Shown piece by piece: positions 14,001-25,382 of a stretch of DNA of 64,000 bases. Every line of letters begins with the position of its first letter. Position 1 is the first letter of the stretch. The translations under genes and the position numbers were made by a program. The stretch spans positions 32,728,001 to 32,792,000 of the forward strand of contig JAIVEN010000001.1 in the NCBI GenBank assembly GCA_026686845.1, in the 5' to 3' direction. The stretch comes from Adenanthera pavonina. Taxonomy: Eukaryota > Streptophyta > Magnoliopsida > Fabales > Fabaceae. The notes beneath the pieces are model-generated. The model made no database searches. It was not told the DNA's origin and saw nothing but the letters and a program-made list of their open reading frames with translations.

Positions 14001-17000
14001 ACTCAGGCATTGAAATACTTTTCCTTGAATTAGGAGATTTGATGTTGACTCCATTGTGGACGCTACGGTTACTATCGCCATCGCCAGAACCAGCAATAGT
14101 GACATTGGCCGTAAGTAGTGTCGTCTTCACTATTAAATCTGCCATATACAACTCGCTCTGAGAAATGGATTTCCGCAATTCACCAATTTCTTGCGATTTA
14201 TGCTCCAATTGACTACTAGTACTCTCAATTATTGCCAATTGGAGTTTGAAATGGTGCTCCAAATTACCGATTCGATTATGCGATCGCGTCTTTGGTAGAG
14301 CCATCGACCAGAGGACGGCTCTGGTACCAAATTATTACACTTAAACTCAGAAAACTGAAAAGAAATGTTATTTCTTCAACAGCTGTACAATCTGATATGG
14401 TCCACTTATATATACATGGCCAAACAAGCTTATTCTATAAGACTCTAAACGATAGAACTAATGCGTATGAATTAAGCTATATTACTAGGTATGTATCACA
14501 TGCTGTATGAGTAAGCGGTAATGCAATTTTGGATTGTGAGCATTCAGGACAATGTTTTCTCAATTATGGTAATATCTAAGGGAAGGCCAGGCTGTGTTGC
14601 ACTTCTATCCATTGTGAAGTTTATTTTGTGAATCATGAATATGTACAGGATTTGATCCTTTAGTTTTATTCTATCTTTGCATTGATTGGGTATATTATTT
14701 TTTATATGAAAGTTATCACCAAACATTTTAATTTTTTGTTGTTTCAGTCATCTGTCCGGAAAGTTACTCTTCATTCTGGGAAGGTACAGATACCTGGCTT
14801 TCGAAGTTTTCCTTGTACTTTTCTATGTACTCAGTTCTAGTTTAGCATATACATATTTATGTTGTATATAAATTTTGCATGCTTGTCATGTTTGACTTTG
14901 ATTGAATCTTGGGCCCTATGACATTTGATGCTCATAATGAGCAGCAAGCATTAAAAAGTTTGTTTGACTTGACTTGGTCCTACTGAGCTATTAGTTTGGA
15001 AGTTCTATTACAATATGTTAGTATATTAAATTTCATATCTTTATTTATTTATTTGCTACGTACAGGTTGAGGTTCTTCAAAAGATGGATGATTCTTTATT
15101 TGGGGAAGGCTTAACTCTTATTGGTGAAAGGTGTGTAAGGCAAAGTTAATTGCACTATGTTTTTCTTAATGATTTAGTGAGTAGGTTACCAAACTTAAAT
15201 GGAGCTATTTTTCTGAAAGTGAAACAACTTGATAAAGTATTTAAAGGGAATGTAATACTAGATGTTAGGATTTAAGGGAGTGTCTCTTTTAGATATGCAA
15301 AAGGTATGGGAAGTTATGCTGCTTTCTTAACCTTTTTTTTTCTTCTAACTGTTACTTGTCTTATTTTGTTATGATATGTGACCTTTTCCTAGGAGGATAC
15401 CTTATCATCCTCATTCAAATATACCAGATGAAAGGAAAATAGCAATGGAGAAATGGGATCTTCTTTTAAAAAATGCTTATGGTTGAATAAAATTGTGTTT
15501 TTCTTCTTAGTTTCATTTTCCCTGTTGAAGGAGGGCACTTCTGTCCTTTGATCTTGTATTCTTTCCTTTTCAATTCTCCAACATTATTTCTTGCAATAAT
15601 AGTATGAAAAAAATACTATTCAATTCCTTTCAAACAGTGGAAACTGATAGATATTTGGCACCACAATTGAATGATTAATATATGAAGGACCACATAGAAG
15701 TGATGCTACACAAAAACACATGAAGATATGTACACCACATGTATGTATATATACGCATATACATTGGAAAATGAACCTGAATGATTAAAAGATCATTTAA
15801 TCATACCATGCTTCCATTCTCCTTAAATTGGTAACTATTAAGTTGAATTCTTTTCATCCTTCAGTTTGTAATGGCTCTAAAATTAATTATAATTAGCATT
15901 CCTTTTGAAACATCGACATTTTACAATATATTTTGCTTGACATTTCCCTGTGGCCCATTTTACAGTCTGCTTTGTAATCCATTTCTTCTGAATGTTTAAA
16001 ATATTGTTACCTAAATCTATGATATCATAATAGATTTTTTTTTTTAACTCTTACATGTGATAATCATGTTAAAGTTGATAAAATAATTTTTTGTAGGCTG
16101 TTCCAAGTGACCTGGTTGCAGAAAACCGGTTTCGTATATGATCGGAATACTTTAAGCAAAGTTTGTGCTTTACCTTAACCCTCTTGTAATTTTCTTTCTC
16201 TTCCATGGTTTCTGTGTAACTGTTTGTGATCTAACTCTATTAGACAGTGAATAAAGCTACTGATAGTTATTTGGCTATTTTCTTTTGAGCCATAGACTTT
16301 TTTCTTAAAATTTGTTCATTTTGCTATACTTGAAAGCCTTTTTTAACTATATTTGCTCCCTTGGCAGCTTGAATTTTGATACATTCAATCTTGAAGCAGG
16401 AAATTTAAAGATATATCAGATGGTAATATAAGCAATATCTGATTAAAATAATCTTACATGGGAAGACTATAACTTGAAATGTACCCATTTTTTAATTAAA
16501 ATATATATTATTCTTCTCTACAATTTGGTAGGAGTATATAATCTTGGCAGTGTATATTAGATTCAGTTAACATGGTGCTTAACAACAATGAAGGCTTATG
16601 CTGTTGCATTAGGGAGGTCAGTTGAAAGGAGTTTGATTTAGATGAAATATGTATAAAACCTTTTGAAAAATGTCTACTTGCTAACATTCAGGCATGAATT
16701 TTATCACGACTTGAGTTTAAATTCTAATTTTAAACTCAGCATCATATGCCCATCTCAGCATCATATGCCCATCTCTTATTCTTTGTTCTTTCTTAATTTC
16801 TCTTGAGATGTTTTTCCAGACTGGTTAATGTTTCAAATTGCCCGTTCAATAGTTTATATTGGTAGCAACATTTCAAACTGCGTGCCTTTTTTTTTTTTTT
16901 TTAATTTCTGTAGTTACAGCAATTTACTCATGAGATGAAAGATGGTTGGGGCCTGGCAACTGATGGAAAAGTTTTGTTTGGAAGTGATGGCAGTTCAACA

Positions 17001-18782
17001 TTGTATCAGATTGATCCTTGTACATTGAAAGGTCCTCTCTCTCTCTCTCTCATCACACCTTTCCTTATTGCACTTTATGGAAATAAAAGTGATGCTGGTA
17101 GATTCCAGTTTCTTATATTGGTTTGAGATTGTGGATGCACGTGTCTATAAATATATATACAGCTTTCAAAGTTGACACATATAAGTATCTATCTTTGGTT
17201 TGTATTTTGACTGAATTTTCTCTGCTCTGATTTTTGTAGTTATATCTAAACAAGTTGTCCACTTTAATGGCCATCAAGTACACAATCTCAATGAATTGGA
17301 GTTTATAAATGGTGAAATTTGGGCAAATGTATTTACGGTATGTCCTTATAAATTCAGTGATGGCTGTATTTGTAGAAAATCATCACATTGCAAAATACTG
17401 ACAAATGTATTGGTTTTTTATTTATAATATTTATGGCTCAAGATTGTTCTATGTTATGCTGGACATTGACATTGATATATTTTCATTCTGTAGACTGATT
17501 GCATAGCAAAAATCTCTCCCAATGATGGTAGTATTCTTGGATGGATTCTACTCCCAAATTTGAGGTCTTGCTTCTTATTTCTTCTCCTTGTATAAATTGA
17601 TTACTTTAAGCATATGCACGTTGCATACCTTCATGATTTGATCAGTGTGATGGTCATCTGTTTGCTCATGGCTGCATTTTAATTATTATATGCAGGCAAG
17701 AACTGATTGCATCTGGGAATAACGTGAGGAACCTGAGCCCTTTTTTCCCCTTGAAATAAGATTTTGTTCTATAGTATATTTATGTTGCATTCTGATTAAA
17801 GTTATGAGTCAAAGATAGATTAAAGAAAAAATTGATTTAAAGTTTTTTTTTTTGGGTGTTTTGGGCATCACATCATCATTACACTAATGTTTTGGTATAT
17901 TGTAGGGTATTGATGTTTTGAATGGCATAGCATGGGATAGTAAACAAAAGCGGGTTTTTGGTAAGCTCTAACTTTTTATTGTTTTATTCTTAATAGAGTT
18001 ATATTGTAACTGATACATGATGCTATTTAGAAGCTGGCACATACATTCTTTTTAGGATATTTAAATAATGGAATGGGAGAATTGAACATTTGCATTCGTC
18101 CAAAAATTGCTCTTCTTTCTTTGTTATTACATGTGATGTGTATAATAAAATATCAAAATGGCAGTGAACGGTTAATATTTGAGTCGAAGTGGCAAGGCTT
18201 CATAGTTTCGCTATTTTATATTTTCACTTGAAAATGCCAAGCATAAGAGCAATAATTCAGCAAATTTATCAAGGAGAAAGTAAAAATAATCTAACCCAGA
18301 ATTTGTGTATTGCTGGCTTTTAAGTTTTTGCTCTTTGCAACTAACTTTCTTTTAAAGATGAAATTACACAAACCTCTTTAGTTTTGTTGAAATTACACCC
18401 AAGCCCTATCTATTTTCAAAATATACACTTCGATCTAATTTTAAATTTTTTATTAAAATGCTCTCTATTAACTGAAATATGCAAATACATATTATATCCA
18501 AATATGCACAAATGGAAATAAAAATTAGAAATTTTTGAGGGGAGCTCTGTGTATTGTCAATAAAATTTAGGGAAAACTTGTGCAATTTACTCTTTTTTAA
18601 TTGTTTTCTCACCTCTTCTCCAATTTGGTGTTATTTAAGTTTTGTATATAACCTTGCTTGCAGTTACTGGAAAACTTTGGCCAAAGCTTTATGAAATCAA
18701 GCTTTCCCCAATAAAGAAATCATTTGAAGAAGGGGTTATTGAGCAACTTTGCTTGCGTAAGCCTTTCAAATTTACAACTTAG
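8027..18782 (+). CDS. QCT: Glutaminyl-peptide cyclotransferase (glutaminyl cyclase), 11 exons
   Basis: The enzyme converts N-terminal glutamine of secreted peptides and proteins to pyroglutamate. Exons: 8027-8281, 8984-9040, 14748-14783, 15066-15130, 16097-16160, 16914-17031, 17240-17337, 17494-17564, 17696-17723, 17906-17960, 18664-18782. Every intron is GT-AG, all phases join, and the product is 321 residues ending at TAG, the usual size for the plant enzyme. Residues 1-34 are basic, 35-53 are hydrophobic (a signal anchor, hence a likely type II membrane protein of the secretory pathway), and the rest is the beta-propeller domain, with VNEFPHD, FTQGLLY, FGEGLT, MKDGWGLATDG, LFGSDG, LNELEF, GIDVLNGIAWD and TGKLWPKLYEIKL. 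The ATG at 8027 precedes the basic N-terminus; the frame is open upstream to 7856 but without conserved sequence. Intron 2 (9041-14747) holds an antisense gypsy element; intron 10 holds a MITE-like repeat. The intact frame implies that the gene still works. Confidence 0.92.
9576..9742 (-). repeat. 3' LTR of the gypsy element (167 bp)
   Basis: On the minus strand it runs TGATACATACC...CATAACA, with TG/CA ends. It matches 14333-14498 along its whole length. Confidence 0.9.
9743..9765 (-). other. Polypurine tract of the gypsy element
   Basis: Minus strand TTTTTTAGGGGGGGAG lies just upstream of the 3' LTR. It is the expected plus-strand primer site. Confidence 0.8.
9754..13060 (-). pseudogene. 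pol region of the gypsy element (PR-RT-RH-IN-chromodomain), broken
   Basis: Minus-strand remnants in order. Protease: LVDSGSTHN near 13040-13015 and LGAQWLSTLGR near 12820. Reverse transcriptase: GSWRFCVNYRKLNEAT near 12300, NAPATLQD near 12080 and the catalytic box VFFDDILVY near 12005. RNase H: VIETNASGTGLGAVLS near 11580, where the Asp usual in this motif is Asn, so catalysis would be lost. Integrase: SIVTDRDPIF near 10650 and AYYPQSDGQTEVLN near 10560. The C-terminal chromodomain-like segment VLVRWKFSKPKDAPWEDL is near 9820. The frame changes repeatedly (breaks near 12229, 12101, 11808, 11467, 11068, 10498 and 10403), so no polyprotein can be made. Confidence 0.85.
13185..14304 (-). pseudogene. 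gag region of the gypsy element, frameshifted
   Basis: The ATG at 14304 lies only 12 bases after the primer-binding site. The N-terminal part (to 13831) has a predicted coiled-coil-like stretch. The capsid-type segment continues in another frame (13867-13541, RALRWYLSFMKQRKFFYVTW), and a third frame carries a zinc knuckle CYWCAEKYSAGYKCKEF near 13240-13190. At least two frameshifts separate the pieces. Confidence 0.8.
14317..14329 (-). other. Primer-binding site of the gypsy element (initiator tRNA-Met type)
   Basis: Minus strand TGGTACCAGAGCC, three bases after the 5' LTR. It differs at one base from the complement of the plant initiator tRNA-Met 3' end. Confidence 0.85.
14333..14498 (-). 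repeat. 5' LTR of the gypsy element (166 bp)
   Basis: Partner of 9576-9742. On the minus strand it starts TGATACATACC. Its inner end reads TGTAATA rather than ending in CA, so the terminal dinucleotide has mutated. Confidence 0.9.
18361..18588. mobile_element. MITE-like repeat, copy 1 (last intron of QCT)
   Basis: About 228 bp with short inverted ends, AAATTACACAAACC at the left and AACTTGTGCAATTT at the right. A diverged copy lies at about 18929-19158. Both carry ATTTTCAAA-TATACACTT followed by an A/T-rich core. No coding capacity. The family is not identified. Confidence 0.55.
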
Positions 18783-18928
18783 CTGATCGTACACACTGCT
18801 TCTGGGCAAACTTATTTGGAAGATTGGACAGCTGAACTGAACTTTGGAAATTGTATTGTAACAGAGTAATCTCATAAACATCATTTAGTAGGGAGAATGC
18901 TTCCAGCCCCACAAGTGCCATTAAGTCT

Positions 18929-19158
18929 GTTACACAAAATTTGAATTTTGCTGAAATTGCTCAAATCTCTCTTCTATTTTCAAACTATACACTTTAGTCT
19001 ACTTTAATTTTTTTTGTCCTAAAGTATCCTCCATAAAGAAATATGTTAGAGTGGTTAGTCAAGGGTATTGTAGTCAATATCAACTTGATTTCTATATGTT
19101 TAAAAATGGAGAGAATGTTTGTATAAAGTCAACAAAATTCAAAAAGCCTTTGTAATTT
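18929..19158. mobile_element. MITE-like repeat, copy 2 (just downstream of QCT)
   Basis: Diverged copy of 18361-18588 in the same orientation, ending CTTTGTAATTTAC. It begins about 150 bp after the QCT stop codon and may overlap the 3' UTR. Confidence 0.5.
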
Positions 19159-19824
19159 ACTTTTTCATATATTAGGTCCAAGTTGTGATTAGGGAATTAG
19201 GTCAGAGGTCATTTTTGTGGGGAATCTAAAGAGAGGTAGTTATGTTTGACATAAATCAGGATTTCGATTCTTCCATGTAACATACTGGCCATAGAAGGAT
19301 TGATAATGGCTATGTAAGCCTTAGATGAATCCCTTGTTGGCTCTGCTTGTCTAACAGAGTGTTTTTTCTTAGTTTGTTTAATAAAAGCATGTTTTTGGTT
19401 TTCCATTCAGAGTCAGTTCAAGGCAGCAGAATGGCATCCCTTTTGTGCTACGGGAAGCCAAATAATCATAGATGAGATCAGGTGATTATTGAATTTTCTT
19501 TTTTATTTGCCAAACAATTATCTCAGAAGTGTCATTTTGTCAAGAACTCAAGGGAGAATAGATGGTACCGAACTTAGTGGGTACCCTTTTTTTCTTCAAT
19601 TTATTTTGAGGTCAAGGATTGGTCGAAGTAATAAAAAAAAATTTAAAAAAAGTGGTACGAGAATATATTTGTGGGAAAATTTTCTAAACATGATAAGTCA
19701 ACTTTCGCGCACGATAACGTTTAAATAACATTAATCAACCTTATTGTGCCCAAAAAATAAAAATTAAACCATGTCTACGTTGATGTGGTATAGAACCCAT
19801 AATTGCACATTTCACTCATATATA
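19159..19824. other. Intergenic DNA between QCT and the polygalacturonase gene
   Basis: Convergent spacer between the two genes. Only short non-conserved frames are present; nothing else was recognised. Confidence 0.6.
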
Positions 19825-19940
19825 CTAACCGGGCCCTGGTAAAATCTCTTTCTTCATCTGTGGCGGCAAATCACAAGGATCAGGAGTTACATGGCTAGTG
19901 ACTCCCTCAATCCCTGTGCAATTACATTGCAGTTAAATTG
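19825..19940 (-). pseudogene. Duplicated 3' end of the polygalacturonase last exon
   Basis: About 94 bp (roughly 19841-19934) match the gene's own last exon at an offset of 243 bp (20085-20178). In the minus frame the copy reads CTGIEGVTSHVTPDPCDLPP and then QMKKEILPGPG before TAG at 19827-19825. The -EILPGPG ending is absent from the upstream copy, which runs on with a different tail. Either a partial tandem duplication or an alternative terminal exon explains this. Confidence 0.75.
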
Positions 19941-19986
19941 TATTTAAACCCGTTGTTGATACTAATTGGATGAAGCTTTAAAACAT

Positions 19987-22900
19987 TCAAATTCCATCCT
20001 CTATGAAGGAGGCAGAGTAGAAAGAACAGGTCTTCAAATGAACATTCTCAATAGTCAATCTATCATGTGGAAAAGAACACTGAAATCTTTCCTTCTTCAT
20101 CTGTGGTAGCAAATCACAAGGACTAGGAGTTACATGCCTAGTGACTCCCTCAATCCCTGTGCAATTCCATTGCAGTTTCTTTGGGTTCTGAATCAATGTG
20201 ATAGTCGCATTAGAAATGCAGATTCTTGTAAAAGGGTCATCAGAAATCCCTTCTAGTCTTGCTGAGTAAGTGACATTATTTGCTACCACATCTCTATAGT
20301 TTATCCCAGTTATGTTTGGTAGTGCTCTGGGATCAAAATTAGGGTCTGGGTGTGAGCCATAAGAGCCTGTTATCCAAAAGACGTATTTCATTGTGTTCAA
20401 AGTCATTCTTCTCACAAATATGTCTTTGACATAACCTCCTCTGCCAACTGTTGTTTTGATTCTAACAGCAGATTGGGTGTTGATAGCCGTGAGGTCTTCG
20501 GCTCTGACATCTTGGATTCCACCAGACATCTCGCTCCCACAAGCAATCATCGCGCTATATGGAGATATGCAAGTTATCCTTTTGATACTGACATGTTTGG
20601 TTGGCATTCCAAATTCATATCCATACTTATCCCAACCACTTTTAACTGCTATACAATCATCTCCAGAGACTATGTAGCAGTCTTCAATTCTTGTGTGTTG
20701 ACATGAATCTGCCCAAAAGAAAGGTGGGGAATAGTTAGACAAAGGTTGGCATTTCAGCTAAAGAATTAAAAAACTTGGGAACACCAAGATGATTGTCATC
20801 AACAAATAACAAGATACCTTGATAAACAAGTCATATTGCTTTCCAACACCCTTGTTTTCAAAACACCTAAAAACTTCATTATTCATAGTGTCCATGATTC
20901 TCAATTAGAAGGTAGGATTCATAAATCCAAGATATTACTCAGTGTTCCCCATAAATTTGGTCTATTAGCCTCGTGTCTTTGTTTTTCTTTTGCTGTTTCC
21001 ATCAAAGAGCAAATAGTTTGAAGCATTGATATCGTCCACATTTGTGTGGGACAATAAAACATGAAACTTCATATTATGCGGAGACATTATCTATTTTGTC
21101 ATGTCATGATATCTTTATTGTACTGTGTTTTATATCTATGTCAATTTCTGTACTTCTTAAGCATAGAGATTCAATAGGCATATGACAAAAGAAATTAGCA
21201 TATTACCAGGATTGATCCCATCTGTGTTGGGAGAGTCAATTGGTGCAGGAATGGTCAGGCCCTGAACTATTATATTACTGCAGATATAACATAGTTTGAT
21301 CAGAACTGAATAACCATCGGGTGAACTAATCATGCATTAGTACACCGAAGTTACACCTAACTAGGACAAGCTTAGATGAAAGAAAAGTTAATTATCAAAC
21401 CTGCTGTAAATTGGATGAACAAACCAAGCTGGGGAGTTGATCAGAGTGAGATTTGAAATCAAAATATGATGAGAATACATGATCTCAATCATATATGGTC
21501 TCAAGAGCTTTGTTTCACCTTTTCGTAACTTTGTCCACCAATAAGATCCTTGCCCATCGATCGTCCCATTGTGACCTAATTAAGGTTCAAATCAGATATA
21601 TATACAATGCTTATTATGTCTTTATTATCATTACTCATAGTTGAATAATGATTAAAAGGACATCAACATGCAATTACTTACCAGTTATTACAACATCAAC
21701 AAGGTTAGTTCCGAAAATGAGACTGCTAAGCCTTCCATAAGGAGCGTTTCTTCCCCATCCATAAGATGGAAGCACACCAAGTCGAGGCCATTCTGCTTCA
21801 TCCTGTAAATGTGCCCAAGCTCAATCAATTGTTTACAAAATCAATATACTGCTATTAAAAGATACTGTGAATTGATGATCAACTGATGTGTCAATATACA
21901 GATTTGAAGCTAGTGACATGGGATTAGGGATGCAACATTGTCATCTTAATGCTAGTAGTTCTAATGACAATAGGCATTACATACATGCATACACACATAC
22001 ATATAGACACACACACACAGCCGTGAAAACCAAAATGGCTATAGCCGTTCAAGTTACTGTGAGATGCAGTATCTTATATATTATTTTGAGCTCACAATCT
22101 TACAGTTTTACCTTGATCATCTTTTATATATCAATCATTTTATGATAACTTTCAATTATCATGCTAATTGTGAAGTTTAGATATCATAATATCTTATACA
22201 TGTCTACCAGTTCTTAAGTAGCCAAATTTATTGCCGATGGCTCAATGTGTTCACGGGCTAACTCAAGCCAAACCTTAAAAGGTGAGGAAGCTTATAGGTC
22301 GTCATGAGTAGTTTTTATCTTGTCATGTTGCTGTGTCGTTTGTGTGTTCTGTTGCTTAGTAGGACTGCTTTGCTGTCTTTTCTGCTGAGTCAGATAGTGA
22401 CTCATCTTCTTAGGTGTCTTGTTAGTGGTGAGAGAGTTAATGCTCTTGCACGTGGTACCAGATTCGCTATTGGCATATATGGCAGTCTGGATCCATTTTT
22501 GGTGGCTAACAATTGAATTCCTAATTTTCGGGTGATATCCTGCATTACAGGTAGTTGGCTTAAGCTTAAATTAAGTTCATCTAATTTGATTCAGTCTCAT
22601 CTCGTCATTGAGGACCAAAGTTGAAGATTTCATGATTAACTACTAATCCTTATATCATTAACCATATCTTGTGTCACATACCCATAAAGAATTGTAAGGC
22701 TTCTTTTGGATATGAGAGAAAATAGGGAGGAGAGAAAAACTAAGAGGAAAATATGGGTGAACCAAGTCCACCCGTTTTTTTCCTCCAATTTTCCTCTATC
22801 CTATTTTTCCCCCTATCCAAACGAAGGGTAAATGGAAAGAAATAGAAACCTGAGATGCAAGAATGGTAGCATCTTGATGGAGAAAGAGGGTGAAATGGCT

Positions 22901-23175
22901 GGTGAGATTGAAGCTGCCAGTAAGCCATGTGCCAGGTGGCACAATGAGAAGGGATCCTCCATCATTAGCATGGTGAGAGAGATTGCCAATTGCATATTGA
23001 AAGGCTTTGGTGTTTGAAGTTCTGCCATCTCCAACACCTCCATATTCTGTCAACACCGCACTGTGCTTTCTGCATCTCATGCCTCTGTATTCCACTTCCT
23101 CCTTTCTGCATTTCACACCTGTGGAGGCCTGCACAACACCTCCACATAATTTCCACAAGCTACGTAGGAGAGAAA
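19987..23175 (-). CDS. Polygalacturonase (glycoside hydrolase 28), five exons seen, 5' end unresolved
   Basis: Plant GH28 enzymes hydrolyse pectin homogalacturonan in the cell wall. Minus-strand exons: about 23175-22850, 21802-21682, 21575-21401, 21277-21207 and 20708-19987, all GT-AG with matching phases. Motifs in order: LTEYGGVGDGRTSNTKAFQ, GTWLTGSFNLTSHFTLFL, GHNGTIDGQGSYWW, then the catalytic NTDGINPDSC (here NTDGINP plus DSC across a splice), SGDDCIAVKSGWD and VRIKT. At the usual GHG position it has CGSEMSGG, as in a plant subgroup with GSEMSGG. About 450 residues fit the family. The frame of exon 1 has no ATG before a stop at 23252-23254 except one inside the conserved part (GMRCRKHS). 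The signal-peptide exon is therefore missing, further upstream, or the gene is broken at its start. The C-terminus continues about 30 residues past MKKE with an unusual tail. Confidence 0.85.
21803..22849 (-). other. First visible intron of the polygalacturonase gene
   Basis: A 1,047-bp intron with GT-AG ends on the minus strand. It contains a CA/TA-rich simple repeat near 21970-22018. No embedded transposon or RNA gene was recognised. Confidence 0.75.
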
Positions 23176-23287
23176 TTGAAAGAGAAAGATCAAACTCACA
23201 CAGGTGGGATCTATTGGGCCCCACTTCTGTCTTTCTGTCACGAATGGATGTTCACATGGGGCATTTATCTCTAGAGTTGGACAGTTT

Positions 23288-23297
23288 ACTATATATA
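23288..23297 (-). promoter_or_regulatory. Possible TATA box upstream of the polygalacturonase exon
   Basis: The minus strand reads TATATATAG about 110-140 bp upstream of the first visible exon. Its position would suit a core promoter, but no usable ATG follows in the exon frame, so its role is uncertain. Confidence 0.3.
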
Positions 23298-25377
23298 ATA
23301 TTGAATGGTCCATTTTTTTTTCCCTTAACGAAAGAAACGATGCATTAGAGACAAAAGAATTCACCAAGAATTACATTAGCCTCTCATCATCCACCACCTC
23401 CTTGCAACAAGGTGGAGGATGACCAAAGATCCAAACATTATGAAACCTATCCTTAACTAGCCTAGCTAAAAGAAAAACACAAGTGGTAGCATTACTGTAC
23501 ATAGTCCAATTTTAAGAGGTGTAGAATGGAGAATAAGAATAATCTTCTTGTTGGGATTTCAACCCATCTTGTTTTAATTTAGTGTAATATGGGTTTTGCC
23601 CTCATTGGTACCAAAAAAAAGAACTTCTAACTACTAACTTTTTCTTCTTTTTGGAAATAGAGTTTTAGTTTAAAAATCAAACATATGAAAACTTAGAATC
23701 TGGACTATCAAAATTTTATTTGGATGGTCCAAATTTATCAATTCAAGGATGAGCACATGATACTCATCCTTGAAATGAGCATTCAGTCTGGATGCCTGAC
23801 TATCTCTCTCTTGCATCAGCTTTCTTCTAAGAGGAGAGGATCTATGTTAATATGTGATTAGGTGATCTGATATAAATTATATAATGTAGCTATGATTCCT
23901 TTCAAACCATTAATGTGGTGATAAGCTGTAAAGAAAACATTCAAGATGTTATATTCTCATTGAGAAATTTGTTATATGTAATATGAGTTTTTTATTGTAA
24001 AAAAAAATTATACGTTTCATTAGAGAATTTAACAGTAAACTAAAGATATTAGATTCCACCCTCTTTCCAAAAAATAAGTAATTCTCAAGTGTTTATCATA
24101 ATTTTTTAATTAAGACGAACCCACATGTATAGAAACAAGGATATCAAGTTTGATTCAATTAATATCAAGAAAAATGTTAAAAATAAAAATTACATAAATG
24201 ATGCATACATTATTTTTTTCTGCTTTGCCTCTATTAGCAAACTGGATAGACTTGTATGAAAGAAAAATACTACAATTTTTTTGGGCCAAGAAAATAATAT
24301 AATTGAGTCAACAAAAAAAAATATCAAAATGTTATATATCAATTACGAAACAATTTGATAGCAAACACACGAATTTAACTTTACTTCTGTTGCAGAATAT
24401 TTTAACTGTGTCACTGTTGTTCATGTTTGCTATCAAAACTTTCATATAAAAAACTTCTTAACATTTGGGAATTGCGAAAAGTACAAAATAAGACGGCAAT
24501 TTTCTCACCACTCTTTCACCGATTCATGGAAGAGGAGAGTTATGGAGAAAACTCAGAAAAAGCAGAATACATCAAGAAAAAAAAAAACACACACACACAC
24601 ACATTTACCAGAGATATCTTCAAGAATAAGATGATAATTAGGTATGAAGTTGTGGATTGTGGACGCAGCTTCATCTTCTTCATGGTCTGAGAAAAAGCAC
24701 TTGAGGTTTTAGGCTCCCCTGCAAGATACCCTGGGCGATACTAAAGGGAGAGTAACTATATATTGATGATTTAAAGAGCAAGAAGGAAAAAGAAAAAAAA
24801 AAGTTTTCAAAACTGCTGTGCCTATCGTACTGTATTTGTACTGGTCGTCGATGAAACTTTTTGGCAACTCATTGCATTTATTTAGAAATATAATAATTGT
24901 AAAGTATGGAATAACGTGTAAGGAAAACACAACACGATCCATATAGATGTTAAAGTATGTTAAAGTGAACATCATGCATGAGGAGGCCATACTTTGTCTT
25001 TTTGTTAAATCGGAAAGAACGGTTATTTAGTTTCACATCAACGTTTTAGATTTGGGAAAATTACAATGAAGAACCTAGATTGAAGTATATTTATAACATA
25101 TCCCTTAAAAATTAAAATTATTTTTAAGAACCCACGGATGAAATGGGACCATTGAATGGTGGGATTTATCCTCAATTAATTGTCTGATTATTAGTTTACA
25201 ACCATGTTGCCGTTAAGTAATATGAAAGTCATTAGAAATTTTCAATTTTTAATCCTCTCAATTTTGTCTTAGTTTTAAGTTTAAATTGTTGGATTGATCT
25301 ATATTGTTTATAAGAATATTTATTACTAATTTATCATGTTTTGAGCAAGTTATATATCTTCAAGGTGTAACAATGTT
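23298..25377. other. Intergenic DNA between the polygalacturonase gene and the copia element
   Basis: AT-rich sequence with a short CA microsatellite near 24588-24602. No conserved protein or structured element was recognised. Confidence 0.6.
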
Positions 25378-25382
25378 GCAAT

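Larger units (their letters stand above)
9576..14498 (-). mobile_element. Ty3/gypsy chromovirus-type LTR retrotransposon (Reina-like), inside QCT intron 2
   Basis: A complete but decayed element of 4,923 bp, antisense to the host gene. It is flanked by the 5-bp target duplication CATGC (9571-9575 and 14499-14503). On the minus strand the order is 5' LTR, primer-binding site, gag with a zinc knuckle, protease, reverse transcriptase, RNase H, integrase, chromodomain-like C-terminus, polypurine tract and 3' LTR. Protease-RT-RH-IN order makes it Ty3/gypsy. The short length, short LTRs and chromodomain suggest the Reina lineage of chromoviruses, but a phylogeny would be needed. The LTR copies differ at roughly 16 of about 167 positions by eye, so the insertion is old. 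Several frameshifts and stops break the coding region. Confidence 0.9.

Noticed and set aside
16369..16435. Possible extra QCT exon after CTTGGCAG
   Set aside because: The neighbouring exons (ending 16160 and starting 16914) already join in phase and encode continuous family sequence; this piece adds non-homologous residues.
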